From positions 1 to 64,000 of the forward strand of contig JAKBCH010000001.1 in the NCBI GenBank assembly GCA_021808055.1: a stretch of 64,000 bases of DNA, read 5' to 3'. The notes below the pieces were generated by a model. The model was given only the letters and a program-made list of their open reading frames with translations, was not told where the DNA came from and did no database searches. The translations under genes and the position numbers were made by a program. This DNA is from Pseudomonadota bacterium (GTDB taxonomy: Bacteria; Pseudomonadota; Alphaproteobacteria; Acetobacterales; Acetobacteraceae). Below, in pieces: positions 22,354-31,841 of the stretch. Numbering within the stretch: the stretch's first letter is position 1; each line of letters opens with the position of its first letter.

Positions 22354-22385
22354 GCCTGCAAGCCACGAATAGGAGGCTTGCAGGC
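22354..22385 (-). terminator. hairpin between clpX and lon (terminator or mRNA-processing element)
   Basis: An 11-bp perfect inverted repeat (GCCTGCAAGCC with GGCTTGCAGGC, loop 10) starts six bases after the clpX stop codon. No T run follows on the minus strand, so it may act as an attenuator or 3'-end stabiliser rather than a full terminator. Confidence 0.55.
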
Positions 22386-22391
22386 CGGGCG

Positions 22392-23648
22392 TCAGGAGGC
22401 GTTCTCCGTCCGCTGTTCAGAATAGAGGTAGAGCGGCTCGGCCCGGCCTTCAGCCACCTCGCCCGAGATCACCACCTCTGAAACCCCTTCCAACCCCGGC
22501 AGGTCGAACATGGTCGCCAGCAAAATGCCTTCCATGATCGAACGCAAGCCGCGTGCGCCGGTTTTACGCTTGATGGCGCGGTTGGAAATCACCTTCAACG
22601 CGTCCTCGGTGAAGGTGAGCTTCACCCCCTCCATCTCGAACAACCGGCCATATTGCTTCACCAGCGCGTTCTTCGGCCTGGTCAAAATCTCAATCAGCGC
22701 CGCTTCATCGAGATCTTCCAGCGTGGCGACAACCGGCAGACGGCCAATAAATTCAGGGATCAACCCGAATTTCAGCAAATCTTCCGGCTCAACGTCCCGC
22801 AGAATGGCACCTGTGCGCCGCTCATCCTGGGAGCGGACATCCGCGCCGAAGCCGATTCCCGAGCCCTTGCCGCGGGCAGAAATTATTTTCTCCAACCCGG
22901 CGAAGGCGCCGCCGCAGATGAACAGAATGTTGGTGGTGTCCACCTGCAGGAATTCCTGCTGCGGATGCTTGCGCCCCCCTTGCGGGGGAACGGAAGCCAC
23001 CGTGCCTTCCATGATCTTCAAGAGCGCCTGCTGCACGCCCTCGCCCGAGACATCCCTGGTGATCGAGGGATTGTCCGATTTACGGGAAATCTTATCCACC
23101 TCGTCGATATAGACGATGCCGCGCTGCGCCCGCTCCACGTTATAATCGGCCGATTGCAGCAGCTTGAGGATGATGTTTTCTACATCCTCGCCCACATAAC
23201 CAGCCTCGGTGAGGGTGGTGGCATCCGCCATCGTGAAGGGCACATCCAGAATCCGCGCCAGCGTTTGCGCCAGCAGCGTCTTGCCGGAGCCGGTGGGCCC
23301 GACCAGCATGATATTGGATTTCGCAATCTCGATGTCGTTATTTTTGGTTGCGTGCGAGAGCCGCTTGTAATGGTTATGCACCGCCACAGACAGCACACGC
23401 TTGGCGTGCGTCTGACCGATGACATAATCATCCAGCACCTTGCAGATTTCGCGCGGCGTTGGCACGCCATCCCGCGCCTTCACGAGTTGCGTTTTATGCT
23501 CCTCGCGAATGATATCCATGCACAGCTCGACGCATTCATCGCAGATGAACACGGTCGGGCCGGCAATGAGCTTCCGCACCTCATGCTGCGATTTGCCGCA
23601 AAAGGAGCAGTAAAGCGTATTTTTCGTGTCGCCCGATTTACTGGTCAT
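22392..23648 (-). CDS. clpX: ATP-dependent Clp protease ATP-binding subunit ClpX
   Basis: AAA+ unfoldase that feeds substrates to ClpP. The 418-residue protein has the N-terminal C4 zinc finger (CSFCGKSQ and CDECVELC), Walker [13 protein letters not shown], Walker [10 protein letters not shown], the ClpP-binding IGF-type loop here SGIGFGADV, and sensor 2 [11 protein letters not shown] 23646-23648 has GGAG five bases upstream; a GTG two codons earlier is less likely. Paired with clpP. Confidence 0.97.
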   Translation of the reverse strand: MTSKSGDTKNTLYCSFCGKSQHEVRKLIAGPTVFICDECVELCMDIIREEHKTQLVKARDGVPTPREICKVLDDYVIGQTHAKRVLSVAVHNHYKRLSHATKNNDIEIAKSNIMLVGPTGSGKTLLAQTLARILDVPFTMADATTLTEAGYVGEDVENIILKLLQSADYNVERAQRGIVYIDEVDKISRKSDNPSITRDVSGEGVQQALLKIMEGTVASVPPQGGRKHPQQEFLQVDTTNILFICGGAFAGLEKIISARGKGSGIGFGADVRSQDERRTGAILRDVEPEDLLKFGLIPEFIGRLPVVATLEDLDEAALIEILTRPKNALVKQYGRLFEMEGVKLTFTEDALKVISNRAIKRKTGARGLRSIMEGILLATMFDLPGLEGVSEVVISGEVAEGRAEPLYLYSEQRTENAS

Positions 23649-23872
23649 AGTCACTCCACAACCCGCGCCGTAGAAAGAAAAGACTAGCCCCCCGTGCCGG
23701 AGGGCACAAGCGTCAGGCGGTTTTCCTAAAAATTCTGGATTTTCAGGCCCATAATCAGAAAATTCGGCCTGATAGCTGTTTTTTCTTGCCGCGGAACGTC
23801 AAAAAAATGAAAAATCCGGCCACCCTAACACGGCACACCGGACTTTAAGGCCGTTGAACCAATGGCCGCCTG

Positions 23873-24541
23873 TCAGCTCTCTTTTGCGGTTGGCTTCGGC
23901 GCATCATCCTTCACAGAGCCAGTTTCTGCCTGCGATTTCACAACCTCATCGACAATGCCGAAATCCTTGGCTTCCTGAGCCGACATATAGGTATCACGCT
24001 CCAGCTTCGCCTCAATGGCCTCAAGCGGCTGGCCAGTATGGTCCACATAAATCTGGTTCAACTTGCTGCGCAGCTTCAAAATCTCGCGCGCCTGAATTTC
24101 GATATCGGTCGCCTGCCCCTGGGCGCCGCCGGAGGGCTGATGCACCATCACCCGCGCGTTCGGCAGAGCGAATCGCTTGCCCTTGGCGCCAGCGCAAAGC
24201 AGCAAGCTGCCCATGGAGGCTGCCTGGCCGAGGCAGAGCGTGGAAACCGGCGAGCGGATATATTGCATCGTGTCGTAAATCGCGAGGCCGGAGGAAACCA
24301 CGCCACCAGGGCTATTGATATAGAAAGAGATTTCCTTGTTCGGATTCTCGCTTTCCAGGAACAATAGCTGCGCGCACAGCAGCGAGGACACCACATCATT
24401 CACCTGGCCGGTGAGAAAGATGATGCGCTCTTTCAAAAGCCTGGAATAAATATCGTAAGAGCGTTCACCGCGCGCGGTCTGCTCCACCACCATCGGCACG
24501 AGGTTGTTGTTATAAACCTCGACAGGATCACGATCCCACAT
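23873..24541 (-). CDS. clpP: ATP-dependent Clp protease proteolytic subunit ClpP
   Basis: Serine peptidase that assembles into the double-ring Clp chamber. The 222-residue protein has Ser109 ([11 protein letters not shown]), His134 (VMVHQPSGG) and Asp183 ([11 protein letters not shown]), the complete triad, plus the NSPGG oxyanion segment. The carboxyl tail after about residue 200 is longer and more charged than in E. coli. About 220 bases separate it from clpX, so clpX may have its own promoter. Confidence 0.97.
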   Translation of the reverse strand: MWDRDPVEVYNNNLVPMVVEQTARGERSYDIYSRLLKERIIFLTGQVNDVVSSLLCAQLLFLESENPNKEISFYINSPGGVVSSGLAIYDTMQYIRSPVSTLCLGQAASMGSLLLCAGAKGKRFALPNARVMVHQPSGGAQGQATDIEIQAREILKLRSKLNQIYVDHTGQPLEAIEAKLERDTYMSAQEAKDFGIVDEVVKSQAETGSVKDDAPKPTAKES

Positions 24542-24676
24542 TTAATTTCAATCCTTTATCTTACACAACCGCTGGATTTAGCCCCACAGCGCGCCAAAAG
24601 TGGCCACATTGCGGGCGAAACGCAGCGTCATGACTATAGGTTAGAGCATCTTTCCAGTTCGTCTAGAGCGCCGCAC

Positions 24677-24713
24677 AGAAAAGCAGAAACCCTGCCCCAT
24701 CGGGGCAAGGTTT
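24677..24713 (-). terminator. terminator after tig
   Basis: On the minus strand AAACC-TTGCCCC pairs with GGGGCA-GGGTTT around a GAT loop (one internal mismatch) and is followed by CTGCTTTTCTG. Separates trigger factor from clpP. Confidence 0.7.
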
Positions 24714-24749
24714 CCGGCCGTCTTTCAAAAACCTTGAAGAAGGTTCTTC

Positions 24750-26072
24750 TTACTCTTCCGGGTCTTTCGCCAGCTCTTCAGCAGAGACCTGAACCTCGTC
24801 CTGCTTCACGGAACCCAGCAGGAAATCGATCACCTTGTCCTCGAAAATCGGACCGCGGAAACGCTCCATCGCTTGCGGGTTCTTGCGGAAGAACTCCACT
24901 ACCTGCATGGCCTGGGGCCCATAGCGCATCGCCTCGTTGAACATGGCGCGTTGCAGCTCCTGGTCGGTCACCTGCACCTCGTTGGTGCGGCCGATCTCGG
25001 CCACCAGCAGGCCCAGGCGCACGCGGCGGTCAGCGATGGCGCGATATTCGGCCTTCAGCGTCTCTTCGTCCTTGCCTTCATCTTCCGGGTCAGCCTGGCC
25101 AGACTGCTTATCAGCCTCAACCTGCTGCCAGATGGCGTTAAACTCGGCATCCACCAGCGAAACCGGGGCCTCAAACTTCGCCTTTTCGGCCAGCGCATCC
25201 AGCAAGGCGCGCTTCAGCTTGGAACGGGTCAGCCCTTCATACTCGCGGCTGATCTGCTCTTTCACGCGCTCCTTAAGCTGCTCCAGCCCTTCCAGGCCAA
25301 CAGCCTTGCCCAGCTCGTCGTCAATGGCCGGAATTTCGGCCACGGCCAGCTCCTTGGCGGAGATTTCGAACTCAGCGGTCTTGCCGGCCAAATCCTTCGC
25401 ACCGTAATCCTCGGGGAAGTTAACGGTAATCGTCTTGGTCTCGCCAACCTTCATGCCTTCCACCTGTTCGGTGAAGCCAGGAATGAAGCCCGGACCGGCC
25501 ACGATCAGCGCCACGTCCTGCGCGGTGCCGCCATCAAAGGCCACGCCGTCGATCTTGCCGACGAAATCCACCTTCAGCTGCTCACCCGCCGCAGCGGCGC
25601 GCTCTTCCTCAACCTTGGTGAAGCTCTTGCGCTGGTCGGCGATGGTCTTCAACGACTCTTCAATCTTCTCGTCGCTCACGGCAGCAACTGGCTTGCTCAG
25701 CGTCACGTCGGAAAGGTCCGGCACGGTTACTTCCGGCAGCACTTCCATCTCCACCGTAAATTCCAGGTCGGAATCATTGCCCGGCTTGGTGATCTCAAGC
25801 TTCGGCTGCATGGCAGGGCGCAAATTGCGCTCAGAGAGCAACTGGCTATGCGCCTCGTTCACCGCGCCTTCAAGAATCTCGGCCGCCACGGCTTCACCAT
25901 AGCGCTTCTTCACAATGTTCAGGGGCACCTTGCCGGGGCGAAAGCCCGGCATCTGGATCGTCTTGCTCAGCTCAGCCAAACGCTTCTCACGCTTGGCGGC
26001 CAACACGGGTTCGGGAACCACGACCGTAAAGCCGCGCTTCAAGCCGTCAGAGAGCGTTTCAGTAACCTGCAT
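24750..26072 (-). CDS. tig: trigger factor
   Basis: Ribosome-associated chaperone and peptidyl-prolyl isomerase at the exit tunnel. The 440-residue protein begins MQVTETLSDGLKRGFTVVVP and has the ribosome-docking GFRPGKVP at about residues 42-49, a PPIase domain around residues 160-240 (VDFVGKIDGVAFDGG, GFTEQVEGMKVGE) and a helical C-terminal domain. ATG 26070-26072 is the start; the seven codons upstream have only a TTG. Confidence 0.97.
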   Translation of the reverse strand: MQVTETLSDGLKRGFTVVVPEPVLAAKREKRLAELSKTIQMPGFRPGKVPLNIVKKRYGEAVAAEILEGAVNEAHSQLLSERNLRPAMQPKLEITKPGNDSDLEFTVEMEVLPEVTVPDLSDVTLSKPVAAVSDEKIEESLKTIADQRKSFTKVEEERAAAAGEQLKVDFVGKIDGVAFDGGTAQDVALIVAGPGFIPGFTEQVEGMKVGETKTITVNFPEDYGAKDLAGKTAEFEISAKELAVAEIPAIDDELGKAVGLEGLEQLKERVKEQISREYEGLTRSKLKRALLDALAEKAKFEAPVSLVDAEFNAIWQQVEADKQSGQADPEDEGKDEETLKAEYRAIADRRVRLGLLVAEIGRTNEVQVTDQELQRAMFNEAMRYGPQAMQVVEFFRKNPQAMERFRGPIFEDKVIDFLLGSVKQDEVQVSAEELAKDPEE

Positions 26073-26113
26073 GGGACGATCAAACCTCAACAAATCAAAA
26101 ACTTACATTCAGG

Positions 26114-26198
26114 TGGTGCGGGCGGAGGGACTTGAACCCCCATGGCTTTCGCCACCAGAACCTAAATCTGGCGTGTCTACCAGTTTCACCACGCCCGC
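26114..26198 (-). tRNA. tRNA-Leu (TAG)
   Basis: Minus-strand cloverleaf of 85 bases with a long variable arm typical of tRNA-Leu. Acceptor GCGGGCG/CGCCCGC, anticodon stem CCAGA/TCTGG with loop TTTAGGT (anticodon TAG), T arm GGGGGTTCAAGTCCC, discriminator A and encoded CCA. Confidence 0.96.
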
Positions 26199-26297
26199 GG
26201 CTAAACCTGCAACTCAAGCCGGGGCGCATAGCGCGTGTTGCGCTCTTTCACAAGCATCCCCCTCGTCTATCGCCAGAAAAGCGACTAATTCCTGGGC

Positions 26298-28925
26298 ATG
26301 GACAGGCACAGAGCACCGGTTTCCCAGCAAAAACCCCAGCGAAGGGGCTGGAAGGGCTATGCACTTCTGGCCGTCATGGTCATTGTTTTTGTGCCCGTAG
26401 CGGGACTAGGCATCTTCATTGCTCGGTTCAACCCCAACGCCTATGCCCCGCAGATTATCGCCGCCGTGCAGCAGGCCACGGGCCGCACCCTCACCATCAA
26501 CGGGCCCATCCGCCTGCAACTCTCGCTCACGCCCACTCTGGCCGCCAGCGGGCTCAGCCTTTCCAACCCAGAGGGGTTTGCCGACCCCGCTTTGCTGACC
26601 CTGGACCAGGCGCAGGCGCAAATCGCCCTGCTGCCGCTGCTCCACCACCAGGTGGATGTGCTGAGCCTCAAACTCGACGGGTTGAAGCTGTATCTTGAGC
26701 GCAACCAAACCGGCCAGGCGGACTGGAATTTTACCAGCACCACAGCGCAACCCGGCAGCCCCGCCCTGCCCGTGCCGGCGGCCAGCACAAAATCCTCCTA
26801 TACATACGCGTTGGAGGCGGTGGAGCTGGATAACGGGCAGATCACGCTACGCCCGCAGGGGCTTGGCCAGCCGAGCGTGATCCAACTCACCCGCCTCACC
26901 GGCCAGGCATCCTCGCTCACCACCCCTCTGCATCTCTCCGGCAGCGCCGCCATTGGCAACGCGCCGCTTACGCTGCAAGGCGTGGTTGGCCCGGTTGCCC
27001 GGCTCACCGGCACGGGGACCAGCCCGTGGCCTGTGAAACTTTCCTTTGGTTTCGCAGGCGCCAGTGCCACGCTGCAAGGCAATGTTACCCGCCCGCAAAG
27101 CGCGCGCGGTTATAATCTCACCTTCAGCGCCGCCATTCCGGCGCTGGAGACCATTGGGGCCGCATTGCCGCCAAGCTGGCTGGATGGCGTGGCGCTTCCC
27201 GCTTTGCACAACGTCACCGCCAGCGCCACCATCACCGACGACGGCGCGCCGCTGCCCGCGATCAGCAATGTTTCAATCAAGGCTGGTGAATCGGCGCTCA
27301 CCAGCCTCTATCCCGGCCTCACTTTGGCGGCACTGAATGCAGAGATGCCCTCGCTCGGCGGCTCCGCCACACTCAGCGCCAATGGCGTGCTGGGGTCATT
27401 GCCCTTCGTGCTTCAAGCCAACACCACGGCGCTTGATGCCTTCATCCCCCCTGCTTTATTGCCAGCCAGCGCCCCGCCCGCCGCCAGCTTCAGTGAAAGC
27501 CTTAACGCCAGCCTGGGCAATGCCAGCGCCAGCCTCACCGGCGGCATCGCCACGCCGGGCAGCCTCACCGGTGCCGCCCTGGCGCTGAACCTCAACATCC
27601 CTGATCTTTCCGCCCTTTCCCCCGCCATTGGGCAACCACTCCCGGCCTGGAAGAACATCGCCGTGAAAACGACGCTGATCGACCCCGGCGGCCAAGGGCT
27701 TCGTCAGGCCGTTGGGCTGGATAGCCTGACCGCGACCATGGACAACGCCAGTTTCGGCGGCGATGCCAGCCTCAGCTTCCGCCCCGCGCCAAAGCTGGAG
27801 ATCGACCTTTCCATCGCCCAGGCAAATCTCGATGCGCTGCTGGCGGCCATGCCCCCAGCTTCGGCCCCGCCCGCTGTTTCAACGCCTGTTCAGCCCCAGC
27901 CCGCCTCGGTCGTGCCCAATATCGCCCTGCCGCTGAATTTTCTGCGCCAGGCCAGCGCAGACGTGCTGCTGAAAGCCGACAGCTTGACCTATGACGGTGC
28001 CAATTATACGGCGCTGCAAGGCCATGCGGTGCTGAATAACGGCCTGCTCACGGTCAACCCGCTCACCGGCCAATCCCCCGGTGGTGCCGTTTCCGCCTCT
28101 GGCAGCATCGATGCCAGCGTCGACCCCGCCGCCGAAACGCTTAAACTTAACGCACCGGCCTTGGCACTCGGTCCCTTCCTGCACGGTTTTGGCCTGCCCG
28201 CCATGGCCCAGGGCACCGTGCAAGCCCAAATGAATGCCTCCGCCAGGGGCAACACACTGCCAGATATGGTTGCCACCGTTACAGGACAACTCGGCCTCGC
28301 CAGCGTCAACGGGGTGGTGGATGGCAGCGTGCTTGGCCGCCTGTTCGGCGGGGCGCTGCAATCGGTAGGGCTGCCGGCCAACCTCGCCACCTCGCCAGGG
28401 CCGGTTTCCCTGCGCTGCGCTGCCTTGCGGCTGGATGCCAATAATGGCAGCGGGGTTGTGAAAGCACTCGCCCTCGATTCCAGCCGCCTGCTTATGCAAG
28501 GCAGTGGCACGGTAAACTTTGCGAGCGAAACCCTGGGCCTGGTGTTGAAACCCCGTTTAAAAATCGGTGGCTCCAACGTCAGCGTGCCAGTGCAGGTTGG
28601 TGGCACCTTCCTGGCCCCCACTTATGGTGTGGCGCCGCAATCGGCTGTCTCCGCCGGGGCACAATCGGCCTCCGGCCTGGCGGGCAGCCCGCTGCAACAG
28701 GCGCTGGGAGGCAACACTTTGCTTGGCCAGGCGGTTGGCGCGTTCCCCGGCGGCAATGCTGATTTCTGCCCCGCGGCCCTCAGCTTAGCCCGCTTCGGCC
28801 AGACTGGGCCAATGCCATCCGCCTCCGCCAACAGCCCCAGCTCCGCAACCGTCCCCAGCCCACCCGCCAACAGCCCACCCGCCAACAGCCCACGCAACCT
28901 GCTGAACGGGCTGCTCGGCCAATGA
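26298..28925 (+). CDS. AsmA family protein
   Basis: AsmA-like proteins are inner-membrane anchored, with a long periplasmic part thought to help lipid transfer or outer-membrane assembly. The 875-residue protein has a basic start, one transmembrane helix at about residues 21-41 (ALLAVMVIVFVPVAGLGIFI), the AsmA N-terminal signature ATGRTLTINGPIRLQLS with GLSLSNPEGFADP, and a C-terminal AsmA_2-like region with LLMQGSGTVNFASETLGLVL. The last 50 residues repeat Pro-Pro-Ala-Asn-Ser. Its stop overlaps the start of the ATP12 gene (ATGA), so the two are cotranscribed. Confidence 0.85.
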   Translation: MDRHRAPVSQQKPQRRGWKGYALLAVMVIVFVPVAGLGIFIARFNPNAYAPQIIAAVQQATGRTLTINGPIRLQLSLTPTLAASGLSLSNPEGFADPALLTLDQAQAQIALLPLLHHQVDVLSLKLDGLKLYLERNQTGQADWNFTSTTAQPGSPALPVPAASTKSSYTYALEAVELDNGQITLRPQGLGQPSVIQLTRLTGQASSLTTPLHLSGSAAIGNAPLTLQGVVGPVARLTGTGTSPWPVKLSFGFAGASATLQGNVTRPQSARGYNLTFSAAIPALETIGAALPPSWLDGVALPALHNVTASATITDDGAPLPAISNVSIKAGESALTSLYPGLTLAALNAEMPSLGGSATLSANGVLGSLPFVLQANTTALDAFIPPALLPASAPPAASFSESLNASLGNASASLTGGIATPGSLTGAALALNLNIPDLSALSPAIGQPLPAWKNIAVKTTLIDPGGQGLRQAVGLDSLTATMDNASFGGDASLSFRPAPKLEIDLSIAQANLDALLAAMPPASAPPAVSTPVQPQPASVVPNIALPLNFLRQASADVLLKADSLTYDGANYTALQGHAVLNNGLLTVNPLTGQSPGGAVSASGSIDASVDPAAETLKLNAPALALGPFLHGFGLPAMAQGTVQAQMNASARGNTLPDMVATVTGQLGLASVNGVVDGSVLGRLFGGALQSVGLPANLATSPGPVSLRCAALRLDANNGSGVVKALALDSSRLLMQGSGTVNFASETLGLVLKPRLKIGGSNVSVPVQVGGTFLAPTYGVAPQSAVSAGAQSASGLAGSPLQQALGGNTLLGQAVGAFPGGNADFCPAALSLARFGQTGPMPSASANSPSSATVPSPPANSPPANSPRNLLNGLLGQ

Positions 28926-29617
28926 AGCGTTTCTGGTCCCGCGCCACCCCGCACCAGGAGGCAGGGGGGTTCACCGTTCAGCTTGACCAGCGCGTGGTGA
29001 AAATGCCCAGCGGCGCACAGCTTTGCGTGCCTCACCGGGCGTTGGCCGAGGCGATTGCGGAGGAATGGGATGCCGCCGGGGCTGATTTTTCACCCGACGA
29101 CCTGCCGCTCACCCAGCTTGCCTGCACGGCGCATGAGCGCATAATCCCGCACCGGGCGAGCATCATCACCCAGCTCGCCGCTTATGGGCTAAACGACCTG
29201 CTTTGCTACCGGGCAGAGACCCCCGAAACCCTCGTCGCGCGCCAGCACGCGCAATGGGACCCCTGGCTACGCTGGCTGCAAGTCACCCATGGAATCGGCC
29301 TTATCACCACCAACGGCCTGATGCCGGTGAACCAGCCACCCGGCACAGCTGACAGTCTGGAAGCTTTGCTTTCCACCCGCACGGCATACGAACTGGCGGC
29401 GCTGGGCGTGCTTATCCCCGCCCTGGGCAGCTTTGTGCTTGGCCTGGCCACAGCCGAAGCCGCGTTGGACTCACAAACCGCCTGCGCCACCGCCATGCTG
29501 GACGAGCTTTGGCAAGCCGAACAATGGGGTGAAGACGAAGCCGACACAGCCAAACGCACGGCGTTCATGGCGGATCTGGCTAATGCCATACGCTTCATCC
29601 GGCTCACCAGCGCATAG
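28922..29617 (+). CDS. ATP12 family F1-ATPase assembly chaperone
   Basis: ATP12 proteins help assemble the alpha subunit of F1 ATP synthase in mitochondria, and alphaproteobacteria carry homologues. The 231-residue protein has KRFWSRATPHQEAGGFTVQLDQRVVKMP, AEAIAEEWDA and YGLNDLLCYRAETPE followed by QHAQWDPWLRW, the conserved core of the family. Starts inside the end of the AsmA gene. Confidence 0.9.
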   Translation: MKRFWSRATPHQEAGGFTVQLDQRVVKMPSGAQLCVPHRALAEAIAEEWDAAGADFSPDDLPLTQLACTAHERIIPHRASIITQLAAYGLNDLLCYRAETPETLVARQHAQWDPWLRWLQVTHGIGLITTNGLMPVNQPPGTADSLEALLSTRTAYELAALGVLIPALGSFVLGLATAEAALDSQTACATAMLDELWQAEQWGEDEADTAKRTAFMADLANAIRFIRLTSA

Positions 29618-29700
29618 GTGTCCCGAAGCAAAATAACTGGCCTCCCTCCCATTGAGTGTTTATAATCTTAAACGAACCCATAGGATGGAGACGCGACCAG

Positions 29701-30972
29701 ATGAGCACAAACAGCGAAATGATGGCCCGCCGCATGGCCGCCGTGCCGCGCGGCGTGGGCAATGCCCATGCCGTATTCACCGCCAAGGCAGAAAATTCTG
29801 AGCTCTGGGATATCGAGGGCAAACGCTATATCGATTTCGCGGGCGGTATCGCCGTGCTCAACACCGGGCATCGTCACCCGAAAGTCATCGCCGCTGTACA
29901 AAAGCAGCTGGATGCCTTCACCCATACTTGCTTCCAGGTCACACCTTATGACAGCTATATCGAACTGGCCGAGAAGCTGAATGCACTGGCCCCCATAGAA
30001 GGCCCGGCAAAAACCATTTTCTTCACCACCGGCGCTGAGGCACTGGAAAACGCCGTGAAAATCGCCCGCGCCCACACCGGCCGCCCCGGCGTCATCACCT
30101 TCGCTGGTGGCTATCATGGCCGCACCATGCTGACCATGGCGATGACCGGCAAAGTGCTGCCTTACAAGAAAAAATTCGCCACGATAACGGCGGAAATCTA
30201 CCATGTGCCCTTCCCGCACGAGCAATTCGCCGTAACGGTGGAAGAATCGCTTAAATATATCGACATGCTGTTCCGCGCGGACATTGAACCCTCGCGCGTT
30301 GCCGCCATCACCATCGAGCCCGTGCAGGGCGAAGGCGGCTTCCTGCCCGCCCCTGAGGAGCTGCTGGTGGGCCTGCGCAAACTCTGTGACCAGCATGGAA
30401 TTCTGCTCATCGTGGACGAGGTGCAGACCGGCTTCGCCCGTACCGGCAAGATGTTCGCCATCGAGCATAGCGCGATCCGCCCGGACCTCATGACCATCGC
30501 CAAATCCTTGGCGGGCGGGTTCCCGCTTTCGGGCGTCATCGGCAAGGCTGAGATCATGGACGCAGCGGAGCCCGGCGGCCTCGGCGGCACCTATGCGGGT
30601 TCACCTTTGGGCTGTGCGGCAGCGCTCGCGGTGCTGGAGGTCATCCGGGAGGAAAACCTCATCGAACGCGCGAATATCATTGGCGCGAAGATGAAAACCC
30701 GGCTGCACGCCATCTCTCAGCGCAACGACACGCACCCCATCTCCGGCATTCGCGGCCCCGGCGCCATGATCGCCTTCGACGTGGTGAAAACCGATGGCAC
30801 GCCAGACCCGGACGGCACCAAAAAGATCCTGGCCACAGCGAAGGAAAAGGGGTTGATCCTGCTTTCTTGCGGCGTGTTCAGCAATGCCATCCGCCTGCTC
30901 ATGCCGCTCACCATCTCTGATGCGCTGTTGGATGAAGGGCTGGATCTTCTGGAAGCGTCTTTGGCGGTTTAA
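29701..30972 (+). CDS. gabT: 4-aminobutyrate aminotransferase (class III, PLP-dependent)
   Basis: Transfers the amino group of GABA to 2-oxoglutarate, giving succinate semialdehyde. The 423-residue protein has FTTGAEALENAVKIARAHTGR, typical of GabT, Asp239 in IVDEVQTGFARTG that contacts the PLP ring nitrogen, and the Schiff-base Lys268 in TIAKSLAGGFPLSG. ATG 29701 is chosen over an upstream start because GGATGGAG precedes it. 5-aminovalerate or another omega-amine is an alternative substrate. Its TAA lies in a TTAA shared tail-to-tail with the creatininase gene. Confidence 0.88.
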   Translation: MSTNSEMMARRMAAVPRGVGNAHAVFTAKAENSELWDIEGKRYIDFAGGIAVLNTGHRHPKVIAAVQKQLDAFTHTCFQVTPYDSYIELAEKLNALAPIEGPAKTIFFTTGAEALENAVKIARAHTGRPGVITFAGGYHGRTMLTMAMTGKVLPYKKKFATITAEIYHVPFPHEQFAVTVEESLKYIDMLFRADIEPSRVAAITIEPVQGEGGFLPAPEELLVGLRKLCDQHGILLIVDEVQTGFARTGKMFAIEHSAIRPDLMTIAKSLAGGFPLSGVIGKAEIMDAAEPGGLGGTYAGSPLGCAAALAVLEVIREENLIERANIIGAKMKTRLHAISQRNDTHPISGIRGPGAMIAFDVVKTDGTPDPDGTKKILATAKEKGLILLSCGVFSNAIRLLMPLTISDALLDEGLDLLEASLAV

Positions 30973-31763
30973 TTCATATTGGCGGCGGCGTGGGCCACAA
31001 ACCGCGCCGCCGCTTCCACCAACTCGTCGGCCACCGCAGCACCCAACGCCGCACGACCCTGGCCCCAAGCGGCTTCAATGGCGGGTTTCGGCACCTCGCC
31101 AAACTCCACCGGCGCTTCCACTGTCAGCCCCTCGAAATCCAGCGCGCCGAAATCCTTCACCTTCAGGCCCAGCAACGTGCTACCCTCGGTGGAAACCTCG
31201 CCTTGCCGCACGCAGCCAGGCCGCAGCGCCATATTGAGAGAAAGCAACGGCTCCGCCCCATGGCCAAACCGCGCACTTTCCACGCGCCGTTTTTCCATCA
31301 TCTGTTTGGCTGATTTCCAGAGATAAAAAGAAGGCACCACCACCCCTTCTCGCCTGCGCACATCCAGCGTCACCTCATGCACCACCGGCACATTGCCGCC
31401 ATGGGCGTTCAGGATCACAATCCGGTTCAGCCCGTGGCGCAGCAGGCCATCCAGCAAATCCGTCAGCACCCGGCGGAAGCTCTCTGGTGCCAAAGCCATC
31501 CCGCCGGGGCTGGAGCCAAAATAATCCGCCACACCAAAAGGCAAGGCGGGTGCCACAAAACATGCCACGCCGTTTTCATTCACCCGCCGCGCGATCCGCT
31601 CGGCCAGAACATCGGCAAGACAAAAATCTCCCATCGGCTGGTGCGGGCCATGGTCTTCCTGGCTGCCTAAAGGCAGCAGAATCACCGGGCGGAGAGGCAA
31701 AGCGGCGGCGAATTCCGGCGCGGTGAGGTCCTGTAGCCGGAAGGAGAATGGTATATTGGTCAT
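30969..31763 (-). CDS. creatininase family protein
   Basis: Metal-dependent amidohydrolase of the creatininase/mycofactocin MftE fold; the substrate cannot be fixed from sequence. The 264-residue protein has LLPLGSQEDHGPHQPMGDFCLAD with the Glu/His/Asp metal ligands, SPGGMALAPESFRRVL and ILNAHGGNVPVV, the conserved NxHGGN. ATG 31761-31763 begins MTNIPFSFRLQDL. It converges with gabT and diverges from the mannose-1-phosphate gene. Confidence 0.83.
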   Translation of the reverse strand: MTNIPFSFRLQDLTAPEFAAALPLRPVILLPLGSQEDHGPHQPMGDFCLADVLAERIARRVNENGVACFVAPALPFGVADYFGSSPGGMALAPESFRRVLTDLLDGLLRHGLNRIVILNAHGGNVPVVHEVTLDVRRREGVVVPSFYLWKSAKQMMEKRRVESARFGHGAEPLLSLNMALRPGCVRQGEVSTEGSTLLGLKVKDFGALDFEGLTVEAPVEFGEVPKPAIEAAWGQGRAALGAAVADELVEAAARFVAHAAANMN

Positions 31764-31841
31764 AGGCTTTACTCTGGCAGCCTCGCTGGACAGTTTCCAG
31801 GCGTGTGGGTTAACTCGGCCCCTGAACATAGGGGATTATTC

